Positions 18,980 through 27,224 are shown, counted from the stretch's first letter. The stretch is 32,356 nt of DNA from Bartonella sp. CM31XJBT (GCF_028618555.1 NZ_JAQITD010000021.1:1-32356), one strand, 5' to 3'. Program-made: numbers and translations. Notes: generated by a model from the sequence alone, not told the origin.

Positions 18980-19170
18980 GTCTCTGCCCCCTCTGTCATC
19001 AACCTGAGAGACTCGCGAAAAGATTTTTCGCTTACACCTTCGGCGCGGGTTCTCCCGACTTTCCAGATCTGCCTTCTTCCTTTTACGGTCCTTAAAGCCT
19101 GAGAGATTATGGGCTATTTCCCCTTCGGCGGCAATGCGAAAATTTGCAATCTGCACTCTCCCGCAAAAGA
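18980..19170 (-). ncRNA. gcvT riboswitch: Tandem glycine riboswitch
   Basis: Two glycine aptamers lie in series on the minus strand. The first runs from GCGGGAGAGTGC (near 19164) through GCCGAAGGGGAAA to AATCTCTCAGGC and AAGGACCG. The second runs from GTCGGGAGAACCCGCGCCGAAG (near 19055) through AGTCTCTCAGGTTGATGACAG to GAGGGGGCAGA (near 18982). The paired GGAGA...GCCGAAGG...CTCTCAGG layout is diagnostic. In known tandem glycine riboswitches glycine binding turns the gcv operon on. The short distance to gcvT suggests control at translation start or by a nearby terminator, which I cannot decide. Confidence 0.95.
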
Positions 19171-19208
19171 ATGAAAGAAACAATAACGCTCTTTCCAGCA
19201 TATTTAAA

Positions 19209-19237
19209 CCTATAGCCTATCTTTATCACACTGTCAT
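19209..19237 (-). promoter_or_regulatory. Promoter of the riboswitch/gcvTHP operon
   Basis: On the minus strand ATGACA (19232-19237) and TATAGG (19209-19214) are 17 bp apart, placing the start of transcription about 30 bp before the first aptamer. The same TATAGG -10 hexamer is used by the decarboxylase leader promoter. Confidence 0.6.
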
Positions 19238-19622
19238 TAGTAAAGTGATGAAAATGTTCTCATTTTAAAACTTGCATAAGCTACTTCAAAAGATTTATAA
19301 TAGTGTCCTTTTGAACCTTACAAAAATTGCAAGGAACACATTTTAGGAAATTTAAGACAAAAATCAAAAGCTATAAACAAAAATACCTCTTGAAAATCAT
19401 GCAAAACGTCACACACTAAAAAGATCGCAAAGCAATATTCTTTCGCGCGCAGTTCAACCTTAAAGATAGGGTTTCATATTCTTTATTTAGAATTAAGGAC
19501 TTCAAGTATTTTATAAGTATGATTTTAATGCACAAGAAGTGGTTTTTCTGCTTTACTCCATAGTGTCATAAATTGCGACTATCTACAGACTAAAACTACC
19601 GAACAAAGGTGACAAAATACTC
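19238..19622. other. Spacer between gcv promoter and the Lon-domain gene
   Basis: AT-rich, with no gene or relic that I can support. The promoter of the downstream gene is presumably here. Confidence 0.4.
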
Positions 19623-20285
19623 ATGAAAGCTGGTAATATCTCTTACAATTGCGAAAATGATCTTCCAAAGCAAATTGCTCTTTTTCCTTTAGAAGGTGCA
19701 CTCTTACTACCCGGTGGTTTTTTATCACTCAACATTTTTGAACCAGAATCACTTGAAATGATTGAAAACGTTATGGTAACTGATCGTCTATTGGGCATTA
19801 TTCAACCACTTTCATCGGATACAGACCGCTTCTCTACACAACTTTATAAAACAGGCTGTATAGGGCGCATTACAAACTACAGTGAAACAGGAAATGGACA
19901 ACTGTTCATTATCTTACAAGGTGTTTGCCGCTTCACCTTAGAACAAGAATTGACAAACACAAAATCCTATCGAACAGCTCTCATCCAATCAAACATAAAA
20001 GACTTGCAAGAATTTGATATTGAAGAAAACATTAACCGAGAGAACTTACTCGACGTTGTAGAAAAATATCTAACCATACATGAAATGGAATATAATTGGA
20101 GCAGTATCATAGAAGCCCCTACACCTATATTGGTTAATGCTTTTTCAGCCCTTATCCCCTTTACACCAGCAGAAAAACAAGCTCTCCTTGAAGCTCCAGA
20201 TATCGAAAGCCGTGCTCAAACTCTTCTTGCATTAACAGAGCGCTCACTCATGAAACAAACAAGAACAGATTACCGCTTAAACTAA
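19623..20285 (+). CDS. Lon N-terminal (substrate-binding) domain protein
   Basis: Stand-alone copy of the Lon protease N-terminal domain (LonN/PUA-like), without the ATPase or peptidase parts. The 220-residue protein starts with the family pattern [24 protein letters not shown] (about 18-41), continues with [24 protein letters not shown], and ends with a helical region ([22 protein letters not shown]). The ATG at 19623 has AAGGTG about 12 nt upstream. A Trm112-like gene follows after 13 bp. In rhizobia and relatives these two genes are commonly neighbours. The role is not established; a chaperone or adaptor function is only a guess from the domain. Confidence 0.87.
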   Translation: MKAGNISYNCENDLPKQIALFPLEGALLLPGGFLSLNIFEPESLEMIENVMVTDRLLGIIQPLSSDTDRFSTQLYKTGCIGRITNYSETGNGQLFIILQGVCRFTLEQELTNTKSYRTALIQSNIKDLQEFDIEENINRENLLDVVEKYLTIHEMEYNWSSIIEAPTPILVNAFSALIPFTPAEKQALLEAPDIESRAQTLLALTERSLMKQTRTDYRLN

Positions 20286-20298
20286 TGAATGTCCCAAC

Positions 20299-20505
20299 AT
20301 GAAAAAAATGACCACAGATCCCAAAATGCTCGAATTGCTCGTCTGCCCAATGACGAAAGGCACTCTCTCTTTCAACCGAAAAACTCAAGAACTCATTTCT
20401 CTCAAAGCCAAACTTGCCTATCCTATTCGTGATGGCGTTCCCATTATGCTTGCTTCAGAAGCGCGCCCTTTGCAAAACAATGAAGAAATAACGCATAAAA
20501 AATAA
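20299..20505 (+). CDS. Trm112-like small protein (UPF0434)
   Basis: Small member of the Trm112/YcaR family, in eukaryotes an activator of methyltransferases. The 68-residue protein has the family core [16 protein letters not shown] and [13 protein letters not shown], with one of the usual zinc-site cysteines (C17) retained but the C-x2-C pair reduced to CPMT. The ATG at 20299 is in frame with a second at 20308; both have weak ribosome binding sites, fitting translation coupled to the gene 13 bp upstream. Confidence 0.87.
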   Translation: MKKMTTDPKMLELLVCPMTKGTLSFNRKTQELISLKAKLAYPIRDGVPIMLASEARPLQNNEEITHKK

Positions 20506-20687
20506 AAAACCCTCATGCAATTTTCCTCTACAAGCCCACTGCTATCAATCCTCTATCAATATGATATCTCAATATCTACGATTTCTGAAAAAAGAGTTTT
20601 ACAATAAAGATATTTATATCGCTTTACACCTTGTAACAAAAGCCAAAAATATCATCAGATTTATCTCATTCCAGCCTGTTCATACTG

Positions 20688-20910
20688 AAGCAATCAAAAA
20701 CATTCGCTTGCACCACACAAGCATCTGAACAAAAACAATTAAAAAAGGGAATAAAAATGGCTCTTCTGAACTTCTTAAAAGCAAGAATTATAATAACATT
20801 TTGAACCAACTCAGGTAAATGAAATTTATTTATTAAATATAAGATTGTTATATTTCATGAACTTTACGTTATACCCTTCACGAGCAACATGTTTGAGATA
20901 CCTCGATTTA
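20688..20910 (+). pseudogene. Integrase relic 4
   Basis: The segment begins with GAAGCAATCAAAAACATTCGCTTGCACCACACAAGC, spread over 20688-20723, matching the block before other relics. An ATG at 20757 starts GGCTCTTCTGAAC and resembles the CCTCTTATGAAT start of relic 6. GTTATACCCTTCACGAGC at about 20868-20886 matches the N-terminal domain segment of relic 3 (ACACCATTCACGAGCGCC). Between them the sequence is scrambled. Confidence 0.55.
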
Positions 20911-21190
20911 AGATGAAGAAAAACGATAAGCTGTATCATCTTATGTATACCATATCGGGACAAGAATATTTATCTGTTTGTTTACTTTTCAAAGCGGGGA
21001 AACAGCCTAATTTTGGGGAGAAAACATAAAATCGTAAAGGAGAAAATCACCCCATTACCTTGCCATCACCCTTTAATTTCGCTTTACAATTTTTACAAGT
21101 ATCTAAAGTATCTCAAGCAATATTTTTATGTATAATATACGCATTAATTACGTGAAAACTTGAAAAAACAAACAAGAAACACTGTTGTAA
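20911..21190. other. Spacer before the C4-like module
   Basis: No gene is recognised. The part near 21125-21160 is rich in TATA-like and palindromic A/T steps (GTATAATATACGCATTAATTA) and could hold an operator for a phage-type repressor. Confidence 0.35.
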
Positions 21191-21196
21191 TTTCAA

Positions 21197-21225
21197 TTGA
21201 CGATTGAAAGTAATTGCCTTATGAA
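21197..21225 (+). promoter_or_regulatory. Promoter of the C4-like/XRE module
   Basis: TTGACG (21197-21202) and TATGAA (21220-21225) are spaced by 17 bp. Transcription would start near 21232, about 35 bases before the antisense RNA blocks, and could read through to the XRE gene. Confidence 0.6.
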
Positions 21226-21265
21226 GGAGGCTTGTGTTTTTGGTTGTATACGCGACAATCAAATA

Positions 21266-21338
21266 GGGTCTGGAAGCCCGAAAAACTCAAACTAGAAATA
21301 AAACCGCTTTTGCGGATATCCCAGAATTTCCGGGGGCT
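21266..21338 (+). ncRNA. C4: C4-type antisense RNA
   Basis: The segment resembles the phage P1/P7 C4 antisense RNA. A first block GGGTCTGGAAG (21266-21276) and a second block ACTCAAA (21285-21291) lie in the 5' part. A hairpin CCGC-TTTT-GCGG follows (21304-21315). A closing stem pairs AGCCC (21275-21279) with GGGCT (21334-21338). The reverse complements of the two blocks occur downstream in the expected order (21383-21389 and 21395-21405). Known C4 RNAs are cut from the leader of their own transcript and block translation of a downstream icd/ant unit. The assignment is by recognition of layout and sequence; no covariance search was done. Confidence 0.65.
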
Positions 21339-21352
21339 CTTGTTATGTCCAA

Positions 21353-21586
21353 GTGCTTTCAGCACTAAAAGCAAGGGGCTGTTTTGAGTCAGCACTTCCA
21401 GACCCCGGAATACTAATGCGAGGGCGCTCGCAACCGGTGGGGACATCAAGTGAAAGCCAAAAATCTACATTTTTACGATATTTCTTTAGGCCAAAAAATT
21501 CGCTTCAGAAGAAATGTCATGGGTTTTTCTCAAAAACAATTAGGAAGTCATTTAGGCGTAACATTCCAACAAATCCAAAAGTATGA
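21353..21586 (+). CDS. icd-like leader ORF overlapping the XRE gene
   Basis: A 77-codon frame from a GTG at 21353. Its front half (LSALKARGCFESALPDPGIL and MRGRSQPVG) resembles the icd-like leader peptides found after C4 RNAs in enterobacterial phages. The back half overlaps the XRE gene in another frame and has no family features. The C4 target blocks lie inside it (21383-21405), right after the AAGGGG at 21373-21378. It likely works as a translated leader rather than as a protein with its own task. The exact start is unsure: an ATG at 21416 is in the same frame. It could also be non-coding. Confidence 0.45.
   Translation: MLSALKARGCFESALPDPGILMRGRSQPVGTSSESQKSTFLRYFFRPKNSLQKKCHGFFSKTIRKSFRRNIPTNPKV
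21383..21405 (+). promoter_or_regulatory. Target site for the C4-like RNA
   Basis: TTTGAGT (21383-21389) and CTTCCAGACCC (21395-21405) are exact reverse complements of the two blocks in the C4-like RNA at 21285-21291 and 21266-21276. Pairing would cover 18 bp in two helices split by 5- and 8-base loops, next to the purine-rich AAGGGG at 21373-21378. Confidence 0.65.
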
Positions 21587-21917
21587 AAAAGGCTTAAATC
21601 GCGTAAGTGCAAGACGTTTACAGGAAATTGCTCATATATTAGATGTTCCCGTTTCCTTCTTTTATGCTGATAGCGCAAAAAAAGAAGAGAGCCCCTATCA
21701 TTGTGATGACAGAATAGCAAGCAAAGCAGAATATTTACTTTTAAAAAATTTCAGAATACTGACCCGCAAAAAACAAAGAGCAATTTTGCAGTTGATTTCT
21801 GATGAAAAAATGACCCCTTATTTTCATAAATTCACTGAAAGGACAATCAACGTCCTTAATAATCTTGACAAGAATTGTGACTGTCTCCCCACACCTCATG
21901 AGAATGAAAATTCTTAA
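21450..21917 (+). CDS. XRE-family helix-turn-helix regulator
   Basis: Phage-type transcriptional regulator of 155 residues. An HTH_3 domain spans about 12-72 (LGQKIRFRRNVMGFSQKQLG, then VTFQQIQKYEKGLNRVSARRL and DVPVSFFYAD). The C-terminal ~80 residues are charged and carry no recognised domain. The start is a GTG at 21450 with GGTGGGGA at 21436-21443, 6 nt upstream. The gene overlaps an icd-like leader frame by over 130 bases in a different reading frame, so translation may be coupled. The module upstream resembles the c4-icd-ant region of phages P1/P7, with this regulator in the place of the antirepressor. Such proteins often sit at prophage borders; here no other phage genes are left nearby except integrase relics. 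Confidence 0.88.
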   Translation: MKAKNLHFYDISLGQKIRFRRNVMGFSQKQLGSHLGVTFQQIQKYEKGLNRVSARRLQEIAHILDVPVSFFYADSAKKEESPYHCDDRIASKAEYLLLKNFRILTRKKQRAILQLISDEKMTPYFHKFTERTINVLNNLDKNCDCLPTPHENENS

Positions 21918-22061
21918 TCTAATCTGATTTGTAAATAATCCGAATTCTAACGAGTTTAACTTAGAAATAGCACGTTGATTTATAATGATAATCTAACGTT
22001 ATTGATATTGAATAAGTGTTTCGAATATCGTAAAATTCTTTCATTTCAAACGTGTTCTATA

Positions 22062-22300
22062 TTGAATCAATCAAAATCTCTTGTTTGCACAACACAAGCA
22101 AAGTTGGCGTGTGAGTAAAAATGTACAAAAAGGCATACCTCTTATTGAATCGTCTCACATACCAAGAGCTGTAACGACATTGGGTGCTAAAAAATGTATG
22201 ATGGTGCTAACTTGCTCTTTTATTAAACGTAAATATGGGAGTGTTCAACGGCTTTTCACTCATATGACTCACTTAAACAAAAGGCTCTCCAAACAAGCCT
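22062..22300 (+). pseudogene. Integrase relic 5
   Basis: TTGAATCAATCAAAATC and TTTGCACAACACAAGC (22063-22101) repeat the upstream block. Then the start region and N-terminal integrase domain can be read with few breaks: PRAVTTLGAKK, a shifted YDGAN-like piece and IKRKYGSVQRLF (22164-22256), close to the L-x-AR-x-V-x-x-L-x-x-G-K pattern of DUF4102 integrases. After about 22270 homology stops. An open frame at 22081-22302 is part of this relic and not a gene. Confidence 0.7.
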
Positions 22301-22302
22301 AA

Positions 22303-22790
22303 GAATATTCCCACACACTAAAAAAACACTTAAATATATCGAGAAAGATTAAAGATCTTATACCACCATACTACAAAGATTGATATTTATAGCAAAATAG
22401 GATTAAAGTAAAAATAAGAAATATAAAGTAAAAAATAGACACGAAAAAAATATATGTATAACTTTCATAAGAATTTATCTATATATGGATACTTAAGTTT
22501 ATTCTGTTGTGCCATAAATTCTATCATTTAAGGTATGAGGGCATGAAGCACGCATACCTCCTTAAAAAATTCAAAAGTGTGAAGGTAAACAATTGACAGA
22601 AGATAAGGAATTCACTTAATTAAAGTGTTTTCTAAAGAGATAATAGCTTAGCGTAAAATATTCAATTTTTTCAATTCTGAAAGATTAAAAAAGACGTATC
22701 ATTTGAAATAAAACAATTTATTGTGCTAACGATGATGATTGCTGTGCACAAAATTGAGTTGTTGAAAATCAAAAATATAATTTAATGATG
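22303..22790. other. AT-rich spacer upstream of asd
   Basis: No coding sequence, repeat or RNA gene recognised. Strongly AT-rich between 22320 and 22480. Confidence 0.4.
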
Positions 22791-22794
22791 TTCC

Positions 22795-22824
22795 TTGACC
22801 AACTCACTCTCTCCTGAGTATAGC
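22795..22824 (+). promoter_or_regulatory. asd promoter
   Basis: TTGACC (22795-22800) and TATAGC (22819-22824) are 18 bp apart. The start of transcription would be near 22831, giving a short leader that contains the GAGGAG ribosome binding site at about 22850-22855. Confidence 0.65.
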
Positions 22825-22865
22825 ACGGGGAATAAATGTGGAGAGACATGAGGAGTATATAGAAA

Positions 22866-23897
22866 ATGAGTTTTAAAGTTGCAATTGTCGGCGCGACCGG
22901 AAATGTTGGTCGTGAAATGCTTACAATTTTAGAAGAACGTGGTTTTCCTGCGCATGAAATTGTCCCTCTAGCATCACGACGCTCATTAGGACAAGAAGTT
23001 TCTTATGGAGATAAAACTTTAAAAGTAAAAGCACTGGATACTTACGATTTTTCTGACACAGACTTTTGTCTTATGTCTGCGGGAGGAAGCATTTCCAAAG
23101 AATACGCCCCTAAAATCGCTGCTGCCGGCTGTGTCGTCATCGATAATTCCTCCACGTGGCGCTATGATGCCAATGTTCCGTTAATAGTCCCTGAAGTCAA
23201 TGGCGAAGCTATAAATGCCTTTTCTAAGCGTAATATTATAGCAAATCCTAATTGTTCAACAATTCAACTGGTCTTAGCTTTAAAACCTCTCCATGATGCT
23301 GCAATCATTAAACGTGTTGTTGTCTCTACATATCAATCGGTTTCTGGAGCTGGTAAAGAAGGAATGGACGAACTTTTCGAACAATCACGTGCAGTTTTTG
23401 TTGCAGACCCAATTACATCAAAAAAATTCACTAAACGTATTGCCTTTAATGTCATTCCTCATATCGATGTTTTCATGGAAGATGGTTATACAAAAGAAGA
23501 ATGGAAAATGACGGTTGAGACGAAGAAAATTCTCGATCCGAAAATTAAATTAACGGCCACTGCTGTTCGGGTCCCTGTCTTTATCGGTCATGCCGAAGCC
23601 GTCCATGTTGAATTTGAAAAACCACTAAGCGCATCTGAAGCACAAGCGCTCCTCCGCGATGCACCAGGCTGTCAGCTTATCGATAAACACGAAGATGGTG
23701 GTTATACCACACCTTATGAAGGTACCGGAGAAGATGATACCTTTATTAGTCGTGTTCGTGAAGATATCACCGTTGAAAATGGTTTAGCTTTCTGGGTTGT
23801 CGCCGATAATTTAAGAAAAGGAGCAGCATTGAATGCCGTTCAAATTGCTGAATTGCTCATTTCTCGTAATTTGATAAAGCCTAAGTCCGCAAATTAA
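22866..23897 (+). CDS. asd: Aspartate-semialdehyde dehydrogenase
   Basis: NADPH-dependent enzyme that turns aspartyl phosphate into aspartate semialdehyde, the branch point to lysine/diaminopimelate, threonine and methionine. The 343-residue protein has normal length. The Rossmann motif is GATGNVGREM (9-18). The catalytic cysteine is C130 in NPNCSTIQ. TYQSVSGAGKEGMDEL and the GHAEAVHVEFE segment with the catalytic histidine are present. The ATG at 22866 has a GAGGAG site upstream. It is transcribed alone. It supplies both cell wall diaminopimelate and methionine precursors. Confidence 0.96.
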   Translation: MSFKVAIVGATGNVGREMLTILEERGFPAHEIVPLASRRSLGQEVSYGDKTLKVKALDTYDFSDTDFCLMSAGGSISKEYAPKIAAAGCVVIDNSSTWRYDANVPLIVPEVNGEAINAFSKRNIIANPNCSTIQLVLALKPLHDAAIIKRVVVSTYQSVSGAGKEGMDELFEQSRAVFVADPITSKKFTKRIAFNVIPHIDVFMEDGYTKEEWKMTVETKKILDPKIKLTATAVRVPVFIGHAEAVHVEFEKPLSASEAQALLRDAPGCQLIDKHEDGGYTTPYEGTGEDDTFISRVREDITVENGLAFWVVADNLRKGAALNAVQIAELLISRNLIKPKSAN

Positions 23898-24099
23898 TGC
23901 CCTGTCCGAAAAGATGAAGAGCCCTAACCGGTCTGTCAAAAGTCCGGCTTCTCTTCAGTATAATCTTTTCCAGCTGATGATTCATATCACCATCCTAAAG
24001 AACCATAATTCGAGGTATTGACAAATTTTACTCTGAATATCCTTGAATGCCTCACCACCTTAAGTTAAGCATTGCCGCCTTAATACCATTTTACGGTAC

Positions 24100-24149
24100 A
24101 ATAGGATCAGCAGCATAAGCATTTTTTGCTTTATGCTGCTGATCCTATT
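24100..24149. terminator. Long hairpin between convergent genes
   Basis: Bases 24100-24120 and 24128-24149 are inverted repeats of about 21 bp with one bulged A. The stem starts AATAGGATCAGCAGCATAA and the loop is T-rich. It lies between asd (plus) and the convergent SH3b gene (minus). A short T run follows on the plus strand. Bidirectional termination is the simple reading; a palindromic repeat element is the alternative. Confidence 0.55.
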
Positions 24150-24180
24150 TGTCATTCCGGTTGTGAAATTAACTTTACCC

Positions 24181-24819
24181 TTATCGAGCAGGATAGGTCA
24201 CGACACGGTAACGCGTTTCATTACGTTCAAAATTTTTGTAATTGACATTATTAGGAAAGGAGGGATTATAAGCACTCACGTGCTTTACAGAAACGCCTTG
24301 TGCTTTTTGCGACGGATTTAAAATTGTTCGTTCATCCCTTTTTTTTACACCTGTAGAATCGATAATCACATCTGTTCTGTATAGTTTTTGCATATTTTTC
24401 CGTGTTTTTTGAATCGCCGGAAGAGCTTTAAAGTCGGAAACAGCCTGTTTTACTTTTTCTTTTGGCGATTTTACCATGGCTTTTGATTTTACAGGCATCC
24501 TTTTAAAAGCAATGGTAGGAACATTGTTAACATTGACGTAACGTGCAGATGCCCAACCAACTTTTCCGTGATAACCAAGAGAACACCAAGTTTTATTGGA
24601 TAGGCAGCCATAAATTTGCACTTTTGCTCCCATTGGAACCATTGCGATAACTTTATAAGCTGTCGCAGGACCTGTGCGTAAAGATACCTGACCTGATGCA
24701 ACACGAGCAACTGTTCCTGTAATGGTTCCAGCTTCTGCGTGAAAAGCAGTCACAGCCACCTCTGACGCTCCCAAAGCCCATAAAATCATTGTTGTTGATA
24801 AAAATTTCTTTCTTAACAT
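24181..24819 (-). CDS. Secreted SH3b-domain protein
   Basis: Predicted exported protein of 212 residues. A signal peptide with a hydrophobic core and an A-x-A end (HAEA, about 27-30) is followed by a bacterial SH3 domain at about 33-97 (SGQVSLRTGPATAYKVIAMV and KVGWASARYV are typical), with two cysteines (C72 and C78) that could form a disulphide. The rest is basic and probably disordered. Such domains bind cell-wall peptides. The ATG at 24819 has GAGAGGAAG upstream. It is probably monocistronic. The specific role is unknown. Confidence 0.83.
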   Translation of the reverse strand: MLRKKFLSTTMILWALGASEVAVTAFHAEAGTITGTVARVASGQVSLRTGPATAYKVIAMVPMGAKVQIYGCLSNKTWCSLGYHGKVGWASARYVNVNNVPTIAFKRMPVKSKAMVKSPKEKVKQAVSDFKALPAIQKTRKNMQKLYRTDVIIDSTGVKKRDERTILNPSQKAQGVSVKHVSAYNPSFPNNVNYKNFERNETRYRVVTYPAR

Positions 24820-25322
24820 TATTTTTCTTCCTCTCTAAAACATGTGAAGGGCAAAATTTCGCCTTTACAAAAATTTGCCGCGTTTAAATCCAATGATCAG
24901 CAACCTTTATCCCCCCAAAGACCCCACAACATTGCAACAAAATCTCTCTTTATCGCCTACACGAACACGGCCTTTTGATCTTGATTGTGCAGTATGTTCT
25001 TCATGAATTTACGGCTAAAGCATCATCTGATTGTCCGGTTCTTCAACCAATCGTCCCTTAAAGAAGTTTTTTAAGTGTCATTGGTTCCCTCAACAAATGA
25101 TTGCAATAGAAGAATTGATTGCCCGAATTTCAGAGCATTTCTGAGAATGAATGATGATCAGCCCTCAAAACAACTAAAATAGAAGGAAAAATAATACTCT
25201 TTAAAAAATAAAAGTGATTGAATATTCTCTAAAGCTTGTATAACTTTAAATCTCCCTAAAAAAATACAGAGCATATTGACACTTCCCTCAAAAAATCTCC
25301 TGGAAAAGAAAGTTAAAAGTAC
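24820..25322. other. Spacer between SH3b gene and metQ
   Basis: No intact gene. On the plus strand around 25085-25143 a short frame ending QQMIAIEELIARISEHF looks protein-like and could be the tail of a decayed gene of unknown family. No methionine or SAM riboswitch was recognised ahead of metQ. Confidence 0.4.
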
Positions 25323-26141
25323 ATGACATTAAAATTTTTTTCTCGTAGTCGGATTATAGGATTATTCCTCTCTCTCTTTGCTCTTTTTTTATCTACGGTC
25401 TTTGTCATGGCTACAGACAAATCAAAAATCAAACTTGGTATTATGGAAGGGCGGGATGCGATTATTTGGAAAACTGCTGCCGAACAGGCTAAAAAAGACG
25501 GTTTAGATATTGAACTCGTTTATTTTTCTGATTACGCTTTGCCTAATGACGCTGTTAACGCAGGAGAGATCGATGCGAATGCTTTTCAGCACGCCCCTTA
25601 TCTTAATGAACAAATGAAACAACGTGGCTATAAACTTTCAATTGTCGGCTATACATTTATTGCTCCAATCGGTGTTTATTCACACAAAATAAAAGACTTA
25701 AAAGATCTTCGTGATGGTGCACATGTTGGTATTCCGAACGACCCATCTAATGGTGGAAGAGCCTTACTTCTTCTCAATTCTTTAGGTCTCATTAAATTAA
25801 AAGATCCTCATAATATTCTTGCATCTCCGCTTGATATTATCGAAAATCCTAAAAACCTGCAAATTCGTGAGCTCGATGCCGGTATGTTAGGGCGAGCTAT
25901 TGACGATTTTGATCTTGCAATTATAAACACAAACTGGGCTATTGTTTCCGGATTAAACTTCGAAAAAGATGTAGTCGCATGGGAGAGCGCAAAAAATAAT
26001 CCTTATGATAATATCATCGTTGTACGCACGAGCGAAAAAGATGAGCCATGGGTTAAAAAATTAGTTGCCGCTTACAATAACGATCTTATCCGTGCAAAAA
26101 TCAAAGAGATTTTTGGCAAAACCGCCCAAACATCTTGGTAA
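25323..26141 (+). CDS. metQ: MetQ/NlpA-family methionine-binding protein
   Basis: Substrate-binding protein of a methionine ABC importer. The 272-residue protein starts with a cleavable signal peptide (about 1-31, hydrophobic core LFLSLFALFLSTVFV), then the family pattern KIKLGIMEGRDAIIW and LVYFSDYALPNDAVNAGEIDANAFQH, and later FDLAIINTNWA, all typical of MetQ. The N-terminus lacks a lipobox cysteine, so it looks like a soluble periplasmic form rather than a lipoprotein. It is first in a metQ-metN-metI operon. Most bacteria have the order metNIQ, so the binding protein at the front is notable. Confidence 0.93.
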   Translation: MTLKFFSRSRIIGLFLSLFALFLSTVFVMATDKSKIKLGIMEGRDAIIWKTAAEQAKKDGLDIELVYFSDYALPNDAVNAGEIDANAFQHAPYLNEQMKQRGYKLSIVGYTFIAPIGVYSHKIKDLKDLRDGAHVGIPNDPSNGGRALLLLNSLGLIKLKDPHNILASPLDIIENPKNLQIRELDAGMLGRAIDDFDLAIINTNWAIVSGLNFEKDVVAWESAKNNPYDNIIVVRTSEKDEPWVKKLVAAYNNDLIRAKIKEIFGKTAQTSW

Positions 26142-26188
26142 TTGTGCCAAGTATCCGAGTAATTGTGCCAAATGTCCGAGTAATTGTG
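26139..26188 (+). repeat. 21-bp tandem repeat in the metQ-metN spacer
   Basis: A 21-bp unit beginning TAATTGTGCCAA and ending TCCGAG occurs twice, followed by a third start TAATTGTG that runs into the metN ATG. Starts are at 26139, 26160 and 26181. The first unit contains the metQ stop codon. It fills the whole spacer and displaces any standard ribosome binding site. Confidence 0.9.
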
Positions 26189-26189
26189 A

Positions 26190-27224
26190 ATGGAAAAACC
26201 TACTCTTATCTCCTTAAAAAACATCAGCCGTTGTTTTAACAAAACGGCTGGTATTCCGGTAATTAATAATCTCTCTTTAAATATCCATGCTGGTGAAATC
26301 CTTGGCATTATTGGGCGCAGTGGAGCAGGAAAATCAACACTTATCCGCTGTTTAAATGGGTTAGAGAAGATTGATGCAGGGTCCATTTTTTTTGAAGGTG
26401 TTGATATTTCCAATCTATCAGAGATAGAATGGGCGCCTTACCGTCAACGAATTGGGATGATTTTTCAACATTTCAATCTTCTCTCATCGCAAAATATTCT
26501 TGATAACATTGCATTGCCGCTTAAATTAAGTGGTGTAAGTAAAAAACAACGCCACAAACGTGCCCTTGAACTGATTGAATTGGTTGGGTTATCTGGGAAA
26601 GAATATTGCTATCCGGCACAATTGTCAGGGGGGCAAAAACAACGCGTTGGCATTGCTCGTGCGCTCGCTGCTAATCCTAAAATATTGTTATCAGATGAAG
26701 CTACCTCTGCTCTTGACCCTGAAACAACACAATCTATTCTAGAGCTCCTTGCTGATATTAATAAACACCTCAATCTCACGATTGTGCTCATCACCCATGA
26801 AATGGAAGTTGTGCGCACCATAGCGCATCGCGTTGTTGTTCTTAATCAGGGGAACATTGTAGAAGAAGGACGTGTGAAAGACATCTTTACATCACCGCAA
26901 GACGATACAACCATAGCCATGCTCAAGCTTGTCACCCCGCAACTTCCTGAAAAATTTGCGAAAAATCTCAAACCAATCGGGCGAGAAGCTGTCATTGAAA
27001 TTAATATTGCCGGTGAAATTGCCCAGCAGCCTTTTCTTCATCTTCTAGAAAATGAGAGTGGTTTAAAAGCACGTATTTTGCATGGTGGCATTGATACAGT
27101 TCAAGATGAAACCATCGGGAGACTCTTCTTGGCTCTTCCTGGAGAAGATAAAGAAGCTTTAGAAAAAGCTGTTCAATGGTTAACGAAAAAAGGACGATAT
27201 TGTGAGGTCTTAGGCTATGTTTAA
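26190..27224 (+). CDS. metN: Methionine ABC transporter ATPase
   Basis: ATPase subunit of the MetNIQ importer. The 344-residue protein has Walker A GRSGAGKST (42-50), the signature LSGGQKQR (145-152), Walker B ILLSDE (165-170), and the switch histidine in ITHEMEVV. A C-terminal NIL (ACT-like) domain at about 260-344 binds methionine and inhibits transport in known MetN proteins. The ATG at 26190 has no clear Shine-Dalgarno sequence, because the spacer from metQ is made up of a 21-bp repeat. Its end overlaps metI by 8 bp. Confidence 0.96.
   Translation: MEKPTLISLKNISRCFNKTAGIPVINNLSLNIHAGEILGIIGRSGAGKSTLIRCLNGLEKIDAGSIFFEGVDISNLSEIEWAPYRQRIGMIFQHFNLLSSQNILDNIALPLKLSGVSKKQRHKRALELIELVGLSGKEYCYPAQLSGGQKQRVGIARALAANPKILLSDEATSALDPETTQSILELLADINKHLNLTIVLITHEMEVVRTIAHRVVVLNQGNIVEEGRVKDIFTSPQDDTTIAMLKLVTPQLPEKFAKNLKPIGREAVIEINIAGEIAQQPFLHLLENESGLKARILHGGIDTVQDETIGRLFLALPGEDKEALEKAVQWLTKKGRYCEVLGYV

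Noticed and set aside
19320..19420. Possible eighth integrase relic (ATACCTCTTGAAAATC-like start)
   Set aside because: Only about 12 bases match the start region and the conserved upstream block is missing.
26139..26188. Short direct repeats considered as a CRISPR array
   Set aside because: The units are adjacent with no spacers and there are only 2.5 copies; no cas genes are nearby.
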